Positions 18,489-28,318 of a DNA stretch of 64,000 nucleotides are shown here, in pieces. Location of the stretch: the NCBI GenBank assembly GCA_017475555.1, contig JAFVFL010000009.1, positions 31,373-95,372 of the forward strand, read 5' to 3'. The number at the start of each line of letters is the position of its first letter. Within the stretch, counting starts at the first letter, position 1. Below the pieces are notes generated by a model. The model saw nothing but the letters and a program-made list of their open reading frames with translations. It was not told where the DNA came from and ran no database searches. A program made the position numbers and the translations under genes. Origin of the DNA: Ruminococcus sp. (GTDB lineage: Bacteria > Bacillota > Clostridia > Oscillospirales > Ruminococcaceae).

Positions 18489-19055
18489 TCATATTTCAAT
18501 AAAGTTTCTGAGCATTATCCTTCCGTCAGGCGTCATTATCGACTCCGGGTGGAACTGAACGCCGTATATCGGATATTCTCTGTGACGTACTGCCATTATC
18601 TCTCCGTCGTCTGCGACTGCGTTAACCTCGAAGCAGTCCGGGATAGTATCAGCCTTAGCCGCAAGCGAGTGATATCTCGCAACCGGAGCACCCTCGTCGA
18701 TACCCCTGAACAGCGGTGAATCGCCCATGAAGCTTATCACAGACTGCTTGCCGTGCATCAGCTTCTTTGCATAGGTTATCTCAGCACCATACGCCGCACA
18801 TATCGCCTGATGTCCCAGGCATACCCCAAGAGTCGGTATCCTGCGGCATACAGTCCGTGCAGCCTCGACTATTATCCCTGCATCCTCCGGTCTGCCGGGG
18901 CCGGGAGAAAGTATTATCCGGTCGGGAGCAAGCTGCTCTATCTCGCCTATCGTCATTTCGTCGTTGCGAATGACCTTGATATCCGGCTCTATCTCACCGA
19001 TAAGCTGATAGAGATTGTATGAAAAGCTGTCGTAATTGTCGATAAGAAGTATCAT
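18489..19055 (-). CDS. trpG: Anthranilate synthase glutamine amidotransferase component
   Basis: TrpG supplies ammonia from glutamine to TrpE. The 188-residue class I glutaminase has [11 protein letters not shown] at the start, the oxyanion-hole [11 protein letters not shown], the nucleophile Cys in [10 protein letters not shown], and the His-Glu pair in VQFHPES. The ATG overlaps the trpE stop (ATGA type), indicating coupling. A shared TrpG/PabA role is possible because no separate pabA is seen here. Confidence 0.95.
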   Translation of the reverse strand: MILLIDNYDSFSYNLYQLIGEIEPDIKVIRNDEMTIGEIEQLAPDRIILSPGPGRPEDAGIIVEAARTVCRRIPTLGVCLGHQAICAAYGAEITYAKKLMHGKQSVISFMGDSPLFRGIDEGAPVARYHSLAAKADTIPDCFEVNAVADDGEIMAVRHREYPIYGVQFHPESIMTPDGRIMLRNFIEI

Positions 19056-20518
19056 AGGTCAGCCTCCTCTGCAAGCTTCAGGGCATTTATAACAGCTGCC
19101 GCTTTGTTCAGGCACTCCTGGTGCTCAGTCTCCGGCACGGAATCCGCAACGATCCCCGCACCGCTGCGGACGAACACCCTGCCGTTCTTTTTGTATGCAA
19201 TGCGGATAGCGATACAGGTATCGAGATTTCCCGTGAAGTCGATATATCCGACAGCACCGCCGTAAATGCCGCGCTTGTTGTTTTCAAGCTCTGCAATGAG
19301 CTGACAGGCTCTTATCTTGGGAGCACCTGACAGCGTACCCGCCGGAAGCACCGCACTCACTGCATCGAGTGCATCGAACTCCGGGCGTATCTCTCCCCGG
19401 ACAGTCGAGCCGATGTGCATTACATGGGAGTAACGCTCTATACTGTGCAGCTTTTCGACCCTTACCGAGCCGAACGCACTTATCTTTCCGAGGTCATTTC
19501 TGCCCAGATCAACGAGCATATTGTGCTCCGCAAGCTCCTTTTCGTCATGCAGCAGCCCCTCCTCAAGTGCCTTGTCCTCCTCCTCAGTCCTCCCCCTCGG
19601 ACGGGTACCGGCGAGCGGGAATGTGTGGAGAATTCCGTCCTCAAGCTTGACAAGAGTCTCCGGCGAAGCACCGGCTATCTCAACGTCAGTGCCCGAGAAG
19701 TAGAACATATACGGCGAGGGATTTATCGTCCTGAGAACTCTGTAGGTGTTGAGCAGACTGCCCTCAAAGCCGGCACTGAGGCGGTTTGAAAGGACTATCT
19801 GGAAGATATCGCCCTCGTGGATATGCTTCTTTGCCCTGTTGACGATATCGCAGAACTCCTCCTTGCCAAAAAGCGGAGTGACCTCCGTAGTCATATGACC
19901 GGGTGCTTCACGCTTTCTGTCGCCGTTCCTGAGCAGGTCTGCAAGCTGGCTCAGCTCCAGCCTTGCCTTGTTATAGCTCGTCTCCGGGTCATCAAGCGGT
20001 ACGTTGACAATGAGTATCAGCTTCTGCCGGAAGTTGTCAAACGCTATGACCTTATCGAACAGCATGAGGTCAACGTCCTTGAAATTCTCGGTATCCGGAG
20101 TGTCAATGCGGACGCTTTTCTCGGTATAGCCAAGAAAATCGTAGGAGAAATACCCCACAAGACCGCCGGTGAACGGTGGAAGATAGTCGAATTTCGGGCT
20201 TTTGTAATTTGATAGCAGCTGCCGTATCTGGATCCTCGGATCCTCAGTATCCACAGTCACGCCACCGACCTTTATCCTGTATCCGGAACAGGTTATCTCA
20301 GTTACCGGGTCGAAGCCGAGGAACGTATACCGACCCCATTTTTCCCGGTTTTCCACCGATTCGAGCATATAGCAGTGTGTGGACACGTTTTTGAGTATCG
20401 AAATAGCTTCGATAGGCGTGCAGATGTCTGACATGATCTCGCAGCTCACCGGTACAATGTTGTACCTTCCCTCGGCGGCAAGCTCTCTGATCGTGTCAAG
20501 CTCAGGTAAGATCTTCAT
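19052..20518 (-). CDS. trpE: Anthranilate synthase component I
   Basis: TrpE makes anthranilate from chorismate and ammonia and is normally feedback-inhibited by tryptophan. The 488-residue product has the N-terminal regulatory part with CYMLESVE (tryptophan-binding LLES-like motif) and the chorismate-binding C-terminal domain: GDIFQIVLSNRLS, ASPETLVKLEDG, LAGTRPRGRT, DEKELAEHNMLVDLGRNDLGK, AGTLSGAPKIRA and GGAVGYIDFTGNLDTCIAIR. ATG 20518 follows AAGGAGG; the frame extends upstream into the T-box terminator and is not coding there. First gene of trpEGDCFBA. Confidence 0.97.
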   Translation of the reverse strand: MKILPELDTIRELAAEGRYNIVPVSCEIMSDICTPIEAISILKNVSTHCYMLESVENREKWGRYTFLGFDPVTEITCSGYRIKVGGVTVDTEDPRIQIRQLLSNYKSPKFDYLPPFTGGLVGYFSYDFLGYTEKSVRIDTPDTENFKDVDLMLFDKVIAFDNFRQKLILIVNVPLDDPETSYNKARLELSQLADLLRNGDRKREAPGHMTTEVTPLFGKEEFCDIVNRAKKHIHEGDIFQIVLSNRLSAGFEGSLLNTYRVLRTINPSPYMFYFSGTDVEIAGASPETLVKLEDGILHTFPLAGTRPRGRTEEEDKALEEGLLHDEKELAEHNMLVDLGRNDLGKISAFGSVRVEKLHSIERYSHVMHIGSTVRGEIRPEFDALDAVSAVLPAGTLSGAPKIRACQLIAELENNKRGIYGGAVGYIDFTGNLDTCIAIRIAYKKNGRVFVRSGAGIVADSVPETEHQECLNKAAAVINALKLAEEADL

Positions 20519-20539
20519 GATTAGCCTCCTTAATTCCGG

Positions 20540-20897
20540 GAACAAAAAAACGTCCCCGACAGTAATTCTGTCAAGGACGAATAAGACCCTTATCCGCGGT
20601 GCCACCTTGATTCACGGAGCAGAACTGAGATCTTAATTAATGATCTGCAATAATTCCCCGTGCTCTTTTAAGGGTACTACCATACCCCGGTGCTTAACGC
20701 ACACCAGACGTTGCAGAATACTCCGGCTCAGAGAAGCCGTTTGACTGCACCCTCGGCGGTCCATTTGCAAAGCTGACATCCACCCGGCTCTCAGCACCCC
20801 GGGCTCTCTGTGGGAGCAAATTCCGGAAAAACTCCGGAACATACTATGCTTTATCTCCGCTTCATCGGTTTAACTATTTACCACTTCATTTAAACAT
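20540..20897 (-). promoter_or_regulatory. T-box riboswitch of the trp operon (tRNA-Trp)
   Basis: The conserved T-box AGGTGGCACCGCGG lies at 20594-20607 on the reverse strand. It is preceded by a long stem I containing AGAGAGCCCGG and GCTGAGAGCCGG, typical of the distal bulge and loop. The most likely specifier is UGG (20761-20763), flanked as AAA-UGG-ACC. The competing terminator is CGTCC-GACAG...CTGTC-GGACG followed by seven T (about 20543-20579). Uncharged tRNA-Trp would stabilise the antiterminator and open the operon. Confidence 0.95.
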
Positions 20898-20903
20898 AGG
20901 CTT

Positions 20904-20932
20904 ATTTTAGCATATTTTTTGCGGTTTGTCAA
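20904..20932 (-). promoter_or_regulatory. Promoter of the trp operon
   Basis: TTGACA (20927-20932) and TAAAAT (20904-20909) are 17 bp apart on the reverse strand, giving a start near 20897 and a T-box leader of about 380 nt. It begins 28 bp beyond the ftsH stop. Confidence 0.85.
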
Positions 20933-20959
20933 TAGCCTGCGGATATATTTATTTTTTAA

Positions 20960-22795
20960 TCAAACCATTGCCGGTGCTTCAGAGCTTAAAATGCTCATGA
21001 ACTCCTCGCCGGTGATAGTCTCCTTTTCAAGCAGGAAGTGTGCAAGCTCATGCAGCTTTGCGATATTCTCAGAAAGTATGCTCCGGGCTTTTTCATGCTC
21101 ACGAAGCACGATCGCATTCACCTCTGCATCTATCTTTGCGGCTGTCTCCGGTGAGCAGGCAAGTGATGCATCACCGCCGAGGTACTTGTTGGTAACCGTT
21201 TCAAGTGCTATCATATCGAACCTGTCACTCATGCCGTACCTCGTCACCATTGCCCTCGCAAGCTTTGTAGCCTGCTCGATATCATTTGAAGCACCGCTCG
21301 TACAGGTGTTGAAGATAAGCTCCTCAGCCGAACGTCCGCCCGTGAGGGTCGCAATTCTCGCAAGAGCCTCCTCACGTGTCATCAGGAACTTCTCGCCCTC
21401 ATCGACCTGCATGGTATAGCCTAAAGCACCGGAGGTACGGGGGATTATCGTTATCTTATGTACCGGAGCGGAGTTTTTCTGCTTAGCCGCAACGAGTGCG
21501 TGACCTATCTCATGATATGCGATTATCTCCTTCTCCTTCTGCGAGATAACGGCATTCTTCCGCTGATATCCGGCAATAACGACCTCCACGCTCTCCTCAA
21601 GATCAGACTGGTTCACAGCCTTTCTTCCGCTGCGTACAGCCCTCAGTGCCGCCTCATTTATTATATTCGCAAGCTCTGCACCAGAGGCACCGGCAGTCGC
21701 CCTTGCTACTGCATTATAGTCGATATCCGGCTCGGTCTGCACCTTTGAGGCGTGTACCTTGAGTATCGCTTCACGTCCGGCAAGGTCTGGCAGCTCCGCC
21801 GGGATACGCCTGTCAAAGCGTCCCGGACGCAGAAGTGCCGGGTCGAGGGATTCCGGGCGGTTGGTCGCAGCAAGTATCACAACGCCCTTCTTTCCGTCGA
21901 AGCCGTCCATTTCAGTAAGCAGCTGATTGAGGGTCTGCTCACGCTCATCATTGCCGCTGAGACTGCCGTCACGCTTCTTTCCGATCGTATCTATCTCGTC
22001 GATGAAAACTATACACGGAGCCTTTTCATTTGCCTGCTTGAAGAGATCTCTCACCTTCGCTGCACCCATACCAACGAACATTTCCACAAATTCTGAGCCT
22101 GAGATCGAGAAAAACGGCACATCTGCCTCACCCGCAACAGCCTGTGCGAGCAGGGTCTTTCCTGTACCGGGAGGACCCACGAGCAGGGCACCCTTCGGCA
22201 GACTTGCACCTATCTCGGCGTACTTATCCGGATTATGCAGAAAATCGACTATCTCAACAAGTGCATCCTTAGCCTCGTCCTGACCTGCAACGTCCGCAAA
22301 GGTCTTTCCGGTCTGAGCCTTGACATACATTTTGGCATTGCTTTTTCCGAACGACATAGCATTGCCCATGCCGCCCATACGCTTTGACATACCACGGAAT
22401 ATGACGCTCCAGAAAACAGCAAGAAGCACGAGCGGGAGTATCCATGAAACGAGGAAATCCATGAGCGGACTTGCCTCCTCGAAGCTCTCGGTGAACTCTA
22501 TACCGCCCTTTTCATAGAGCCTTGAAACAAGCTCAGGGTCGTCCATTCTTCCGGTAGAGTACACAGTCTCAGTCCCGTCTGCATTTTTTACCTGAAATTT
22601 TATCAGATCGTCCTCTATCTCCACCTTTTCAACATTCCCCTCGTCTATCTGGCTGAGGAAAAAGCTGTAATTCGTCTCAACGACACTTGCTGTCCTGAGA
22701 GACGGCATAACGAACGCATTCAGCAAAAGCACGGCAAGCAGGCATATCATGCCGATAGCCGCAAGTCTCTTGTTAAAATTTTTATCTTCTTTCAT
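20960..22795 (-). CDS. ftsH: ATP-dependent zinc metalloprotease FtsH
   Basis: FtsH is a membrane-anchored AAA+ protease that extracts and degrades membrane and short-lived cytosolic proteins. The 611-residue product has two transmembrane helices (about 12-31 and 111-133) around an extracytoplasmic domain, Walker A GPPGTGKT (207-214), Walker [10 protein letters not shown], the arginine fingers in RPGRFDRR and the zinc site HEIGH (428-432). An AAGGAGG site precedes ATG. It is a single-gene unit between the SleB-type gene and the trp operon; no strong terminator was seen after it. Confidence 0.97.
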   Translation of the reverse strand: MKEDKNFNKRLAAIGMICLLAVLLLNAFVMPSLRTASVVETNYSFFLSQIDEGNVEKVEIEDDLIKFQVKNADGTETVYSTGRMDDPELVSRLYEKGGIEFTESFEEASPLMDFLVSWILPLVLLAVFWSVIFRGMSKRMGGMGNAMSFGKSNAKMYVKAQTGKTFADVAGQDEAKDALVEIVDFLHNPDKYAEIGASLPKGALLVGPPGTGKTLLAQAVAGEADVPFFSISGSEFVEMFVGMGAAKVRDLFKQANEKAPCIVFIDEIDTIGKKRDGSLSGNDEREQTLNQLLTEMDGFDGKKGVVILAATNRPESLDPALLRPGRFDRRIPAELPDLAGREAILKVHASKVQTEPDIDYNAVARATAGASGAELANIINEAALRAVRSGRKAVNQSDLEESVEVVIAGYQRKNAVISQKEKEIIAYHEIGHALVAAKQKNSAPVHKITIIPRTSGALGYTMQVDEGEKFLMTREEALARIATLTGGRSAEELIFNTCTSGASNDIEQATKLARAMVTRYGMSDRFDMIALETVTNKYLGGDASLACSPETAAKIDAEVNAIVLREHEKARSILSENIAKLHELAHFLLEKETITGEEFMSILSSEAPAMV

Positions 22796-22823
22796 AGTCA
22801 GCCTCCTTTCGGCTTATGAAAGA

Positions 22824-22852
22824 ATTATAGCACGTTTTTCTTCAGATTTCAA
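22824..22852 (-). promoter_or_regulatory. Promoter of ftsH
   Basis: TTGAAA (22847-22852) and TATAAT (22824-22829) on the reverse strand, 17-bp spacer. The predicted start near 22817 leaves a short leader with the AAAGGAGG site. Confidence 0.75.
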
Positions 22853-22904
22853 CATAAAGCCTGTGAAAAAAGTGACAGGTCTGTGAAATCCGGCTATGTA
22901 AATA

Positions 22905-22937
22905 ATAGAAAAACTGCATTCACATGGAATGCAGTTT
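22905..22937 (-). terminator. Terminator of the SleB-type gene
   Basis: On the reverse strand AAACTGCATTC (complement of 22927-22937) pairs with GAATGCAGTTT (complement of 22911-22921) and runs into TTCTATTATTT. Confidence 0.85.
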
Positions 22938-22948
22938 CACGGTTTTGA

Positions 22949-24058
22949 TTATGAGAAATGATTCTGATATCCGTCGCCCCAGAAGCTGTAGTAGCCGTGG
23001 CTGAACGAGGACGGGTCACTGAAATAAAGCGTAACTGCGTCCTTTACGTCCTGGCTGACCTCACTGGAGTATGCTCCCAGATATACATAGGAGGAAGCTC
23101 CTGTGAACTGGTAGGGCTGTGTGAGAACTCCAGTTACTGTATTCGGGTAAAGCGAGCTGTTCACACGGTTCATTATGACCTCTACAACCTTAGCCTTATC
23201 GTAGGTGCTTATCCAGTTTGAACCAGCCTCATGAGCTACAGCATTGCAGAGAATGATGTAGTCGCTGTCCGAAACGCCCGAAACAGTTGAAACGGACTGT
23301 ACAGGCTGTGCTGCCTGAGTTGTCGGAGCTGCTGTCGAGCCCTGTGTCGTGGTCGGAGCCTCAGTCCATGTTGATGTAGAGGGCTCTGTCCATGCAGCCG
23401 TTGAAGCCTCTGTATAATAGGCTGTTGACGGCTCAGTATAGTACTCTGTATAATACTCTGTCGAGGGCTCTGTGTAATACTCGGTATAGTAAGCCGTAGA
23501 AGGCTCTGTATACGCCTCTGTGTAATATTCCGTTGTATACTCGTATGTTGTCTCCTGCTGATAGGTCGGCTCCTCATACGAGGCGCTGTAGGTATATGCT
23601 TCTGTTGCTGCCTCTGTAGCTGCTGTCTGTGCCTCTGTCTGAGCCTCTGTAGCAGCTTCTGTGTATGCCTCTGTCTGTACCTCCGTAGGTGCAGCTGTCT
23701 GTGCCTCTGCAGCTGTCGCTGAATAAGCTGCTATATTCTCATAGTAGCCGTCAGCTGTCGTGCCTTCGGTAACGTCCTCGATCGTGTACTCAAATTCTAT
23801 CGGAGCCTTTGTTACTGTTGACTCCTTACGCTGGGAAGTGGTATTCTGTGCTTTGCCGGTTCTGGTTGCTGTGCTTCTGATAGAAGTTAAAGCAGCGATC
23901 TTCTCTGAGACGTTCTCCTTTACGTCATAGACCTCAATAGTTTCCTTAGGGTCTGCCTGACCAACTACGGGTGAAACTGCATAGCCGGCAATTATCACTC
24001 CGGAGATGACAGCAGCAGCACTGCCAAGGGCTATCGCTGCGTTCTTAGCTTTTCTCAT
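22949..24058 (-). CDS. Membrane-anchored SleB-type cell wall hydrolase with Tyr/Thr/Glu repeat linker
   Basis: The 369-residue protein has an N-terminal membrane anchor or signal (about 7-29). A long low-complexity linker (about 115-240) follows, built from T/A/E repeats and then YYTEYYTEPST-type repeats. The C-terminal domain (about 264-369) matches the SleB / cell wall hydrolase 2 fold: LCNAVAHEAG with the probable catalytic Glu, VVEVIMNRVNSSLYPNTVTGVLTQPYQF. Such enzymes cleave peptidoglycan, as in germination. The linker probably spans the wall. I chose ATG 24058 with AAGGA 8 nt upstream; a TTG one codon earlier is also in frame. The repeats may vary in number between strains. Confidence 0.82.
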   Translation of the reverse strand: MRKAKNAAIALGSAAAVISGVIIAGYAVSPVVGQADPKETIEVYDVKENVSEKIAALTSIRSTATRTGKAQNTTSQRKESTVTKAPIEFEYTIEDVTEGTTADGYYENIAAYSATAAEAQTAAPTEVQTEAYTEAATEAQTEAQTAATEAATEAYTYSASYEEPTYQQETTYEYTTEYYTEAYTEPSTAYYTEYYTEPSTEYYTEYYTEPSTAYYTEASTAAWTEPSTSTWTEAPTTTQGSTAAPTTQAAQPVQSVSTVSGVSDSDYIILCNAVAHEAGSNWISTYDKAKVVEVIMNRVNSSLYPNTVTGVLTQPYQFTGASSYVYLGAYSSEVSQDVKDAVTLYFSDPSSFSHGYYSFWGDGYQNHFS

Positions 24059-24162
24059 CAACTCAATCCTTTCCTTGAAAAGCGTTCGTAATAATTTTTC
24101 CGGAGCTGTCAGGCGTTGTGCCTGCTAATAATGAGAGCGTTTATTGCCCCGGAACGATTATT

Positions 24163-24191
24163 ATGATACCACAAATGGCTGAAAATAGCAA
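24163..24191 (-). promoter_or_regulatory. Promoter of the SleB-type gene, and the AT-rich gap upstream of it
   Basis: TTGCTA (24186-24191) and TATCAT (24163-24168) on the reverse strand are 17 bp apart; the start is near 24156. From 24192 to 24610 the sequence is very AT-rich and holds only short imperfect hairpins (for example CGGAAA...TTTCCG near 24450-24470). I found no gene, RNA motif or convincing terminator for the gene at 24611. Confidence 0.55.
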
Positions 24192-24610
24192 TATTTTTCA
24201 GACTTTTTCCATTTTACGCCCAAAAAAAGGGAGCTGACCCATACCTGTATGGTGAAAATGCTACATATTAAATGACGATTTTGTAAATTCCTGATGAATG
24301 AATAATGAACGAAACAAATAAAAATACAGCTAAAAATTACAGATAAGTTACAGAATCTACAGAATTATTACTTTCCAAAATGTATAATTATTTTATAAAT
24401 ATACAAATAATTGAGATTTTTTGCCTTACCGGAATTTTTTTATTTCCGGAAACGGCGTATTTCCGTTAAATAATTAATACCAGCTGTAAAATCCTTTTAA
24501 AACAATTTGTTTTCAGCTTGTAACCTTTTTTATCTCCCGCTCCTGAGTTTAGCAATATCCTATTAGTGATTATCAATAAATGTCGCCTCAGCGGCAGAAT
24601 GCAGCAGCTT

Positions 24611-26416
24611 TTATATAAATGCCTGCTTGCGGAGAAGTGCCGTTATGACCCTGCCAATGACCGCAAGATAGTTCGTGTCGCTGTCCGCCCACTTCTTGAA
24701 CCGCCCGATATAACAGAACGATATCATGCCCTTGACCATGCTCCCCTCCGTCATGAGGTACTGCACCGCACCGCCGATATTCTCGTCCCTGAGCTGTGCA
24801 AAGGCTGCGTCATCACGCCCCTCAAGCTCGTTCACGTTGTCGATAACGAATATCCCGTCGCCGGAAAAACGCTCAGAATAACGGTTTTGCAGGAAGTACG
24901 CCGCATCACGGGACGAGGCGTTGCCGCAGCTGAGTATCAGGCTCATGTCGCTCCCGGCAAACACACATATATCATCTATCCCGAACTGCGTGCGTATCTG
25001 CTCCAGAAGAACCGAGATATCCGGCAGCTTGCCGACAATGAGCAGCTCCGCCAAATCGCTCGCAAAGGCAAGCTTCTTCGTCGTGTCCTTGTCGCTGCTC
25101 AGGAACGCTATCTTGTTCTCAATATCCTTCTCCACCGGGCCGTGCTTGTTGATATCATATATAACATACCTGTTCTTGCCCTTCTGCTGTGCGATATACA
25201 GTGCCTTGTCAGCCTGCATGAAAAGCTCATCGTAGTCCGAGCTGTCTGTCGGATAGGTAGATACGCCCATAGAGCAGGTCAGGTGCAGATCCTCAAAGCG
25301 TCCGGCAAAGGCGAACTCCGTATTCGTCCGTATCGCACGGAGTATGCCCCTCAGGTCGGTCTCGTCCCGTGTCCCCTCAAGCACTATCAGAAAGCCTCCG
25401 CCGCTTATACGCCCCGCATAGCCCCTTTCACCAGTCTCACTGCGTACTATGTCCGCAATGGTGTATATGACCTCGTCGCCGAAAAGATGCCCGTAACGGC
25501 TGTTTATATCCGTAAAATTGTCAATATCCAGTATGACGAGGTTGACATTGTACGACGGGCGTGACTCAAGGATAGAGGCAGCTATAGAGGTGACAGCGTT
25601 CTTGCTGAGAAGCCCCGAAAGCGAATCCCGGTTAGCTTCGAGCAGCAGATTCACGTCCTTTGCCTTCTGGCGTGAGCTTGAGACTGAGATTATCCCCGTC
25701 ACCTTTCTGTCAGCCGGGCTGCTGTAGCGTGTGATCCCCCTGAACAGACACAGCTCCTTTGTTCGTCCGGCAGTAAGCACCGAGGTCTCTATCTCATGGT
25801 CGAACCGGTACGCTCCTCCACGTATATCACTGCAAAGCCGGCTGAACGTCTCCTCGTACCTCGGTGGTACGTAGCCTGCCCCGACTGCACCGTCCTGCCA
25901 TGTATCAAGCAGCTCATCGGCAAGAACTATCTCACGGCAGCTGTCAAACATATAGATGCGTATTTTCTTCGTCTCAAAGCTGTACTCAAATGCAAGATCG
26001 CTTATAAGTCCAAGTATGCTCCTGTATTCCGTCAGGGTACGCTCACGGCTGAACGCAAGCTCCTCAAGCGAGATAATGTCGCTCAGATCTATACTATATA
26101 TACTGTCATGGCTGTCTGTCAGGCTCTCCGCCCCGCTTCTGGATATCTTCAGCTCCGCAAGCACCCACCGCAGCTCTCCTGAGATACCTCTCATTCTTAT
26201 GGCAGTCCTCCGCACCTCTCCGGGCACAACGCTCCTCATGCACTCCTCAAGCCTGCTGAAATCCTCGTCCTCGATAGTCCTTCGGATAGAGTAGATAGCA
26301 TCGTTGCCGAAAAAGCTGAAAAAGCTCTCATCTGCGGTCTGTGTGTGAAAGCTGCTGTCCACAGTTACCCTGCCTATCCGGCAGATACCGCTGGTATCCG
26401 TTCCCGCTCCGTTCAT
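24611..26416 (-). CDS. Degenerate GGDEF-domain sensor protein
   Basis: The 601-residue soluble protein has PAS-like regions in the N-terminal half (about 20-260), a GGDEF domain (about 260-430) and a GAF-like C-terminal part. The GGDEF fold is clear (LDIDNFTDINSRYGHLFGDEVIYTIADIV, MGVSTYPTDSSDYDELFMQADKALYIAQQKGKNRYV). However, the signature reads RISGGGFLIV, so the catalytic Asp-Glu pair is replaced by Gly-Gly, and no RxxD inhibitory site precedes it. It is therefore unlikely to make c-di-GMP and may bind a ligand or partner. ATG 26416 was chosen for its GGAGGAGG site; an upstream ATG at 26443 has none. Confidence 0.85.
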   Translation of the reverse strand: MNGAGTDTSGICRIGRVTVDSSFHTQTADESFFSFFGNDAIYSIRRTIEDEDFSRLEECMRSVVPGEVRRTAIRMRGISGELRWVLAELKISRSGAESLTDSHDSIYSIDLSDIISLEELAFSRERTLTEYRSILGLISDLAFEYSFETKKIRIYMFDSCREIVLADELLDTWQDGAVGAGYVPPRYEETFSRLCSDIRGGAYRFDHEIETSVLTAGRTKELCLFRGITRYSSPADRKVTGIISVSSSRQKAKDVNLLLEANRDSLSGLLSKNAVTSIAASILESRPSYNVNLVILDIDNFTDINSRYGHLFGDEVIYTIADIVRSETGERGYAGRISGGGFLIVLEGTRDETDLRGILRAIRTNTEFAFAGRFEDLHLTCSMGVSTYPTDSSDYDELFMQADKALYIAQQKGKNRYVIYDINKHGPVEKDIENKIAFLSSDKDTTKKLAFASDLAELLIVGKLPDISVLLEQIRTQFGIDDICVFAGSDMSLILSCGNASSRDAAYFLQNRYSERFSGDGIFVIDNVNELEGRDDAAFAQLRDENIGGAVQYLMTEGSMVKGMISFCYIGRFKKWADSDTNYLAVIGRVITALLRKQAFI

Positions 26417-26497
26417 TCTGTACCTCCTCCGGCATTTCTGCATTTTTTATCATCAGCATCAGATAATTTGCTGCTGCTATACTGTGATCCTGATACC

Positions 26498-26526
26498 ATT
26501 ATACCATCTGTTCCGTTCAAGGTCAA
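26498..26526 (-). promoter_or_regulatory. Promoter of the GGDEF gene
   Basis: TTGACC (26521-26526) and TATAAT (26498-26503) on the reverse strand, 17-bp spacer, start near 26491. Confidence 0.75.
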
Positions 26527-26587
26527 GAAAAAGGTGCGGCTGTGATGAATATATGTATCCGAAAATACCTTAAAATCATATTTTATC

Positions 26588-26617
26588 TTGACATCATATC
26601 ATCAGATGTGCTATAAT
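26588..26617 (+). promoter_or_regulatory. Promoter of the LRR protein gene
   Basis: TTGACA (26588-26593) and TATAAT (26612-26617), spacer 18 bp, start near 26624. It is divergent from the GGDEF gene promoter 62 bp away. Confidence 0.8.
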
Positions 26618-26687
26618 TGATATGTGATTACCAACCGCAGCGTGATCTGTCACACATCACGCAGCGTCCAATTATCAGGAGGTCATT

Positions 26688-28313
26688 ATGAACGAAAACG
26701 AAACAACCGCTGCTCCTCTTGCACAGGAGAATACAGAAAATATAAATCCGGAGAATACAAAGACTGCTGAGCCTGAAAAGGAATACATAGGCAAGGTGGA
26801 ATGGAAAAGCATCTCCGATGAGGAGTGGGAGGACGCTGAAAACAGCTACGACCACATTGAGGACGGCAAGACCAGAAACGACATCATCTTCTGGAATTTA
26901 GGCGATCCGGATTATGATGACACTAATCCGGAGGAAATGATAATCTTCGGTACCGGAAGAATGAAGGACTACAATTCCGGAAGCCTCGGAGATGCTCCGT
27001 GGAATGAAGCTGTAAAGAGCGTTAAGGTGCTCACCATTGAGGAGGGCATAACCGAGCTTGGCGTCAATGCGTTCAGAAATGCTGAAAAGCTTGAATGCGT
27101 TTTCCTTCCGGCAAGCCTGAAGCATATACATCTCGGCTGCTTCAGCGGCTGCACGAGCCTTAAAGAGATATATTTCGCTCCCGGCACCCAGCTCTGCTCT
27201 CTCTATGAAAAGGAGCTTCCCGGTGCTTCCTCTGCTATGTCAAGGAATAAGAACAACCAGGTCTGCTTCGGTATCCATGCTTTCAGGGGAACTCCGTGGG
27301 CTGCGGAAAAATGGGGCGATGCGTACATCAGCAGAGGTGTTCTTCTCGACTACAACGGCAGCTCCGACAGCTATACTATCCCGGACGAGGTACACACGAT
27401 CGGCAGAATGGCGTTCAGCGGCTGCGGTATGAGGCGTGTCGTATTCCCGCAGGGTCTGAAAACAGTTCTCTCGCTTGCATTCGATACAAACGATCTCAGC
27501 AGCGTTGATCTTCCGGACACTGTCACGGAGATCGGCTCAGGTGCGTTCCAGAACAATCCCGGACTTACTAAGGTCGTTGTACGCACTCCGTCAGGGCTTG
27601 AGATAAAGAAGAACGCTTTTGCAAATACCCCGTGTGAGATACCGGTCGAGAGAGTGCAGAAGGAGTTCGTGTTCATCGAGGCAGATGAATCCGCTCCCTC
27701 AAAGAGCCGCAGAAAGGCGGCCAAGAAGCTGCCGGAGATACCGGAGGATATCATAGCTGAGATACCGTCAGGCTCGAAGATAATTTCAAGACAGCTCACA
27801 TACGGCAACGGCTTCTGCGAGCTTGTGTTCAGACCGACTCCGCTCGCCTTCTCGACAGTCTGCTTCGATACATCAAAGTATATCTACGACAAGCTCCGCC
27901 GTGCAGGTGCGATAATACAGATCGTTCGCAGCAGAGCCTCACGTGCAGTTACTGCTATATACATCTACCGCTACACCTCGGACATAAGGAGCTACTCACG
28001 CACTGAGCTTCTTTCGGGCGAGGAGATGGTATTCGGCGGCCCTGACCCGTCAAGACGCAAGACAAAGACTGCTGACACTGAGAAGGAGATCAGCACATAC
28101 ATCAGCTACGAGGACTCTCCTGCCGGAAAGCTCTTTGCAGCAGACAGCAATGAGTGCATGAAGTCGCACACAATAAACGATACGATCGAGGGAGTGCTCC
28201 CGGCTGGTACAGACCCCGGAGATACAGAGCAGTTCTGGTATCAGATGACCCACCGCTACGATGAAGCACAGCTTGAGGGCTTCATCTCATGGTGGAAGAG
28301 CAATAATAAGTGA
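26688..28313 (+). CDS. BspA-type leucine-rich repeat protein, apparently cytoplasmic
   Basis: The 541-residue protein has an acidic, disordered N-terminus (1-30). LRR_5/BspA-type repeats occupy about residues 100-330 (VLTIEEGITELGVNAFRNAEKLECVFLPASLKHIHLGCFSGCTSLKEIYF; HTIGRMAFSGCGMRRVVFPQGLKTV; VDLPDTVTEIGSGAFQNNPGLTKVVV). A Lys/Arg-rich linker and an unassigned C-terminal domain (about 355-541) complete it. No signal peptide or anchor is visible, unlike most BspA-like surface proteins, so it is probably intracellular. An AGGAGG site precedes ATG. Single-gene unit with its own promoter and terminator. Function unknown. Confidence 0.8.
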   Translation: MNENETTAAPLAQENTENINPENTKTAEPEKEYIGKVEWKSISDEEWEDAENSYDHIEDGKTRNDIIFWNLGDPDYDDTNPEEMIIFGTGRMKDYNSGSLGDAPWNEAVKSVKVLTIEEGITELGVNAFRNAEKLECVFLPASLKHIHLGCFSGCTSLKEIYFAPGTQLCSLYEKELPGASSAMSRNKNNQVCFGIHAFRGTPWAAEKWGDAYISRGVLLDYNGSSDSYTIPDEVHTIGRMAFSGCGMRRVVFPQGLKTVLSLAFDTNDLSSVDLPDTVTEIGSGAFQNNPGLTKVVVRTPSGLEIKKNAFANTPCEIPVERVQKEFVFIEADESAPSKSRRKAAKKLPEIPEDIIAEIPSGSKIISRQLTYGNGFCELVFRPTPLAFSTVCFDTSKYIYDKLRRAGAIIQIVRSRASRAVTAIYIYRYTSDIRSYSRTELLSGEEMVFGGPDPSRRKTKTADTEKEISTYISYEDSPAGKLFAADSNECMKSHTINDTIEGVLPAGTDPGDTEQFWYQMTHRYDEAQLEGFISWWKSNNK

Positions 28314-28318
28314 TGATA

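Noticed and set aside
23380..23600. Repeated units in the SleB-type gene as a CRISPR-like array
   Set aside because: The repeats are short, adjacent, in frame and encode Tyr-Thr-Glu linker repeats; there are no spacers and no cas genes.
24566..25564. Long forward-strand open frame of 332 codons antisense to the GGDEF gene
   Set aside because: It lies fully opposite a clearly conserved protein, is rich in Arg, Leu and Tyr from reversed codons, and has no ribosome binding site or recognisable domain.
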